A stretch of 26,170 bases of DNA from JAUVXE01 sp964349355 (GTDB lineage Bacteria > Actinomycetota > Coriobacteriia > Anaerosomatales > SLCP01). Made by a program: the position numbers and the translations under genes. The stretch lies in the NCBI GenBank assembly GCA_964349355.1, contig CAYGFZ010000030.1:1-26170 (forward strand), read 5' to 3'. The notes beneath the pieces are model-generated. The model saw only the letters and a list, made by a program, of their open reading frames with translations, had not been told where the DNA came from and did not search any database. Of this stretch, positions 23,992 through 26,170 are shown piece by piece (the first letter of the stretch is position 1; each line of letters opens with the position of its first letter).

Positions 23992-26085
23992 ATGGCGCCC
24001 AAGACGTACCCTCTCGCCAAGACCCGCAACATCGGGATCATGGCTCATATCGACGCCGGTAAGACCACTACTACCGAGCGCATCCTTTACTACACCGGTA
24101 AGTCCCACAAGATGGGTGAGGTTCACGATGGCGCGGCCGTCATGGACTGGATGGTCCAGGAGCAGGAGCGCGGCATTACGATCACCTCTGCCGCGACCAC
24201 GTGCTTCTGGAAAGACTATCGCATCCAGATCATCGACACCCCCGGTCACGTCGACTTCACGGTCGAGGTAGAGCGCTCGCTGCGCGTTCTCGACGGTGCT
24301 GTCGCCGTCTTCTGCGCCGTCGGCGGCGTCGAGCCGCAGTCCGAGACGGTGTGGCGCCAGGCGGACACCTACGGCGTTCCGCGCATGGCCTACATCAACA
24401 AGATGGACCGCACCGGTGCCGATTTCCACAAAGTCGTCCAGATGATGAAGGACCGCCTCGACACCCGTGCAGTGTTGCTTCAGCTCCCCATCGGGGCCGA
24501 GGACAACTTCGACGGCATCATCGATCTTGTAGAGATGCACGCGATCCACTTCAACGAGGACGACAACGGGATCAATCCCACTATCGAGGAAATCCCTGCC
24601 GAGCTCAGCGACGAGGCGGAGATGTATCGTCAGGAACTCATCGAAGCAGCTGCGGAGTACGACGACGCGCTGCTCGAGAAGTTCTTTGCCGAGGAGGATA
24701 TCTCGGTAGAGATGCTCAAGACCGCGTTGCGCAAGGCGTGCATCGACGCCGCTATCACCCCCGTCGTCTGTGGCGCGTCGTTCAAGAACAAGGGCGTCCA
24801 GCCCCTGCTCGACGCCGTCGTGGACTACCTACCTTCGCCGCTCGACATCGACGCCATCAAAGGCCACGACGTCAAGACCGGCGAGGACATCGAACGCCCC
24901 GCTGACAAGAAGGCTCCGTTCTCGGCCCTCGCGTTCAAGGTCATGACCGATCCGTATGTCGGGAAACTGACCTACTTTCGTGTCTACTCCGGGACGCTCG
25001 ATGCCGGCTCATACGTGCTGAACTCGACCAAGGGGCACAAGGAGCGCATCGGACGCCTGCTCGAGATGCACGCGAACACTCGCGAGGATATCCAGCAGGT
25101 CGGCGCCGGCGACATAGTTGCCGCCGTCGGTTTGAAGAACACCACCACCGGTGACACGCTCTGCGACGTCGACGCCCCCGTGCTCCTCGAGTCGATGGTC
25201 TTCCCCGATCCGGTCATCGACATCGCGATCGAGCCGAAGACTAAGGCAGAGCAGGAGAAGCTCGGTACCGCGCTCGCCAAGCTCTCCGAGGAGGATCCGA
25301 CGTTTAGGGTCCGCACCGACCATGAGACCGGCCAGACGATCATCGCTGGCATGGGTGAGCTGCACCTCGAGGTCCTTGTCGACCGTATGCTACGCGAGTT
25401 CAAGGTCGAGGCGAACGTCGGCAAGCCGCAGGTAGCCTACCGTGAGACCGCAGGCAAGCGCCTGGATAACGTGGATATGAAGTTCGCCCGCCAGACCGGT
25501 GGTCGCGGCCAGTACGGTCACGTTGTCATCAACGTGGTCCCGCAGGAACCCGGCGGAGGTTACGAGTTCGACAGCAAGATCGTAGGTGGCTCGATCCCCA
25601 AGGAGTTTATTCCCGCTGTCGACAAGGGCATCCGTGAGGCTATCACCTCGGGCGTGCTCGCCGGATACCCGGTCGTCGACATCAAGGTCGAGCTCGTCGA
25701 TGGCTCTTATCACGAGGTCGACTCCTCCGAGATGGCATTCAAGGTCGCGGGCTCGATGGCGATCAAGGAAGGCCTACGTAAGGCCGCACCGAAGTTGCTC
25801 GAACCGATGATGGCCGTTGAAGTCGTGACTCCCGAGGATTTCATGGGCGATGTCATGGGTGACCTCTCCAGCCGCCGTGGCCACATCGAGGGCATGGAGC
25901 CCAGGGGCAACGCACAGGTCATTCGCGCGAAGGTGCCGCTCTCCGAGATGTTCGGTTACGCGACCGATCTGCGCAGCCGCACTCAGGGCCGCGCTGCCTA
26001 CACGATGCAGTTCTCCGCCTACGAGGCGGTTCCGAAGTCCGTCGCCGAAGAGATTGTCGCCAAAGTCGGCGGCGACGCAAGTTAG
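23992..26085 (+). CDS. fusA: Elongation factor G
   Basis: EF-G (697 residues) is the GTPase that drives ribosomal translocation. G-domain motifs are AHIDAGKT (18-25), RGITI in switch II's approach (60-64), DTPGH (82-86) and NKMD (136-139). Domain II follows from about 300. Domain IV has the RQTGGRGQYGHV segment, and the C terminus has GDLSSRRGHIEGMEPRG. The nearest Shine-Dalgarno (AAGGA at 23975-23979) is rather far from the ATG. It lies between rpsG and tuf, as usual. Confidence 0.97.
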   Translation: MAPKTYPLAKTRNIGIMAHIDAGKTTTTERILYYTGKSHKMGEVHDGAAVMDWMVQEQERGITITSAATTCFWKDYRIQIIDTPGHVDFTVEVERSLRVLDGAVAVFCAVGGVEPQSETVWRQADTYGVPRMAYINKMDRTGADFHKVVQMMKDRLDTRAVLLQLPIGAEDNFDGIIDLVEMHAIHFNEDDNGINPTIEEIPAELSDEAEMYRQELIEAAAEYDDALLEKFFAEEDISVEMLKTALRKACIDAAITPVVCGASFKNKGVQPLLDAVVDYLPSPLDIDAIKGHDVKTGEDIERPADKKAPFSALAFKVMTDPYVGKLTYFRVYSGTLDAGSYVLNSTKGHKERIGRLLEMHANTREDIQQVGAGDIVAAVGLKNTTTGDTLCDVDAPVLLESMVFPDPVIDIAIEPKTKAEQEKLGTALAKLSEEDPTFRVRTDHETGQTIIAGMGELHLEVLVDRMLREFKVEANVGKPQVAYRETAGKRLDNVDMKFARQTGGRGQYGHVVINVVPQEPGGGYEFDSKIVGGSIPKEFIPAVDKGIREAITSGVLAGYPVVDIKVELVDGSYHEVDSSEMAFKVAGSMAIKEGLRKAAPKLLEPMMAVEVVTPEDFMGDVMGDLSSRRGHIEGMEPRGNAQVIRAKVPLSEMFGYATDLRSRTQGRAAYTMQFSAYEAVPKSVAEEIVAKVGGDAS

Positions 26086-26094
26086 GGGAGACCG

Positions 26095-26170
26095 ATGGCT
26101 AAGAAGAAGTTCGAACGCACTAAGCCGCACGTCAACATCGGTACCATCGGTCACGTCGACCACGGTAAGA
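26095..26170 (+). CDS. tuf: Elongation factor Tu, 5' end only (copy 2)
   Basis: The last 76 bases encode MAKKKFERTKPHVNIGTIG and then HVDHGK, the start of EF-Tu with its P-loop (GHVDHGKT). GGGGAG lies just after the fusA stop and before the ATG. The gene is cut by the window edge. It is the str-operon copy; another tuf ends at base 101. Confidence 0.96.
   Translation, partial: MAKKKFERTKPHVNIGTIGHVDHGK

Overview
The window is high-GC bacterial DNA with compact, same-strand translation and transcription operons, strong Shine-Dalgarno sites and several GTG/TTG starts. The order tuf – rpmG – tRNA-Trp – secE – nusG – rplK – rplA … rplJ – rplL – rpoB – rpoC … rpsL – rpsG – fusA – tuf fits a Gram-positive-type chromosome. 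High GC and a coiled-coil insertion in beta' suggest an Actinomycetota member, possibly Coriobacteriia; that placement is inference.

Region 1 (1-2708) holds the 3' end of one tuf, its terminator, a strong promoter, then rpmG, tRNA-Trp, secE, nusG, rplK and rplA. Region 2 (2709 to about 13490) is an 11-kb accessory island separating rplA from rplJ, genes that are normally adjacent. It starts with a small orphan gene and a tyrosine-recombinase fragment fused to a tRNA 3' end, probably a fossil attachment site. Next come a divergent lipoprotein nitroreductase, a P-type cation ATPase and a DUF6671-type zinc-ribbon protein. After these lie stacked, decayed IS481- and IS3-type insertion sequences, a truncated membrane protein with a small lipoprotein, an intact DUF368 membrane protein, and a broken ABC exporter whose ATPase is cut off by a third transposase remnant.

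Region 3 (about 13490-22848) returns to core genes. An L10-type leader with an attenuator-like hairpin precedes rplJ-rplL, a long hairpin and promoter candidates precede rpoB-rpoC, and a perfect-stem terminator ends the operon. Region 4 (22849-26170) is the str operon: strong promoter, rpsL, rpsG, fusA and the start of a second tuf.

The most striking observation is at the end of rpoC. The last ~60 residues of beta' align without gaps to the C-terminal domain of the RNA polymerase alpha subunit and keep residues matching E. coli alpha R265, G296, K298 and E302. They follow a long acidic/Ala-rich linker. This suggests a polymerase with an additional alpha-CTD-like, possibly DNA-binding, domain carried on beta'.
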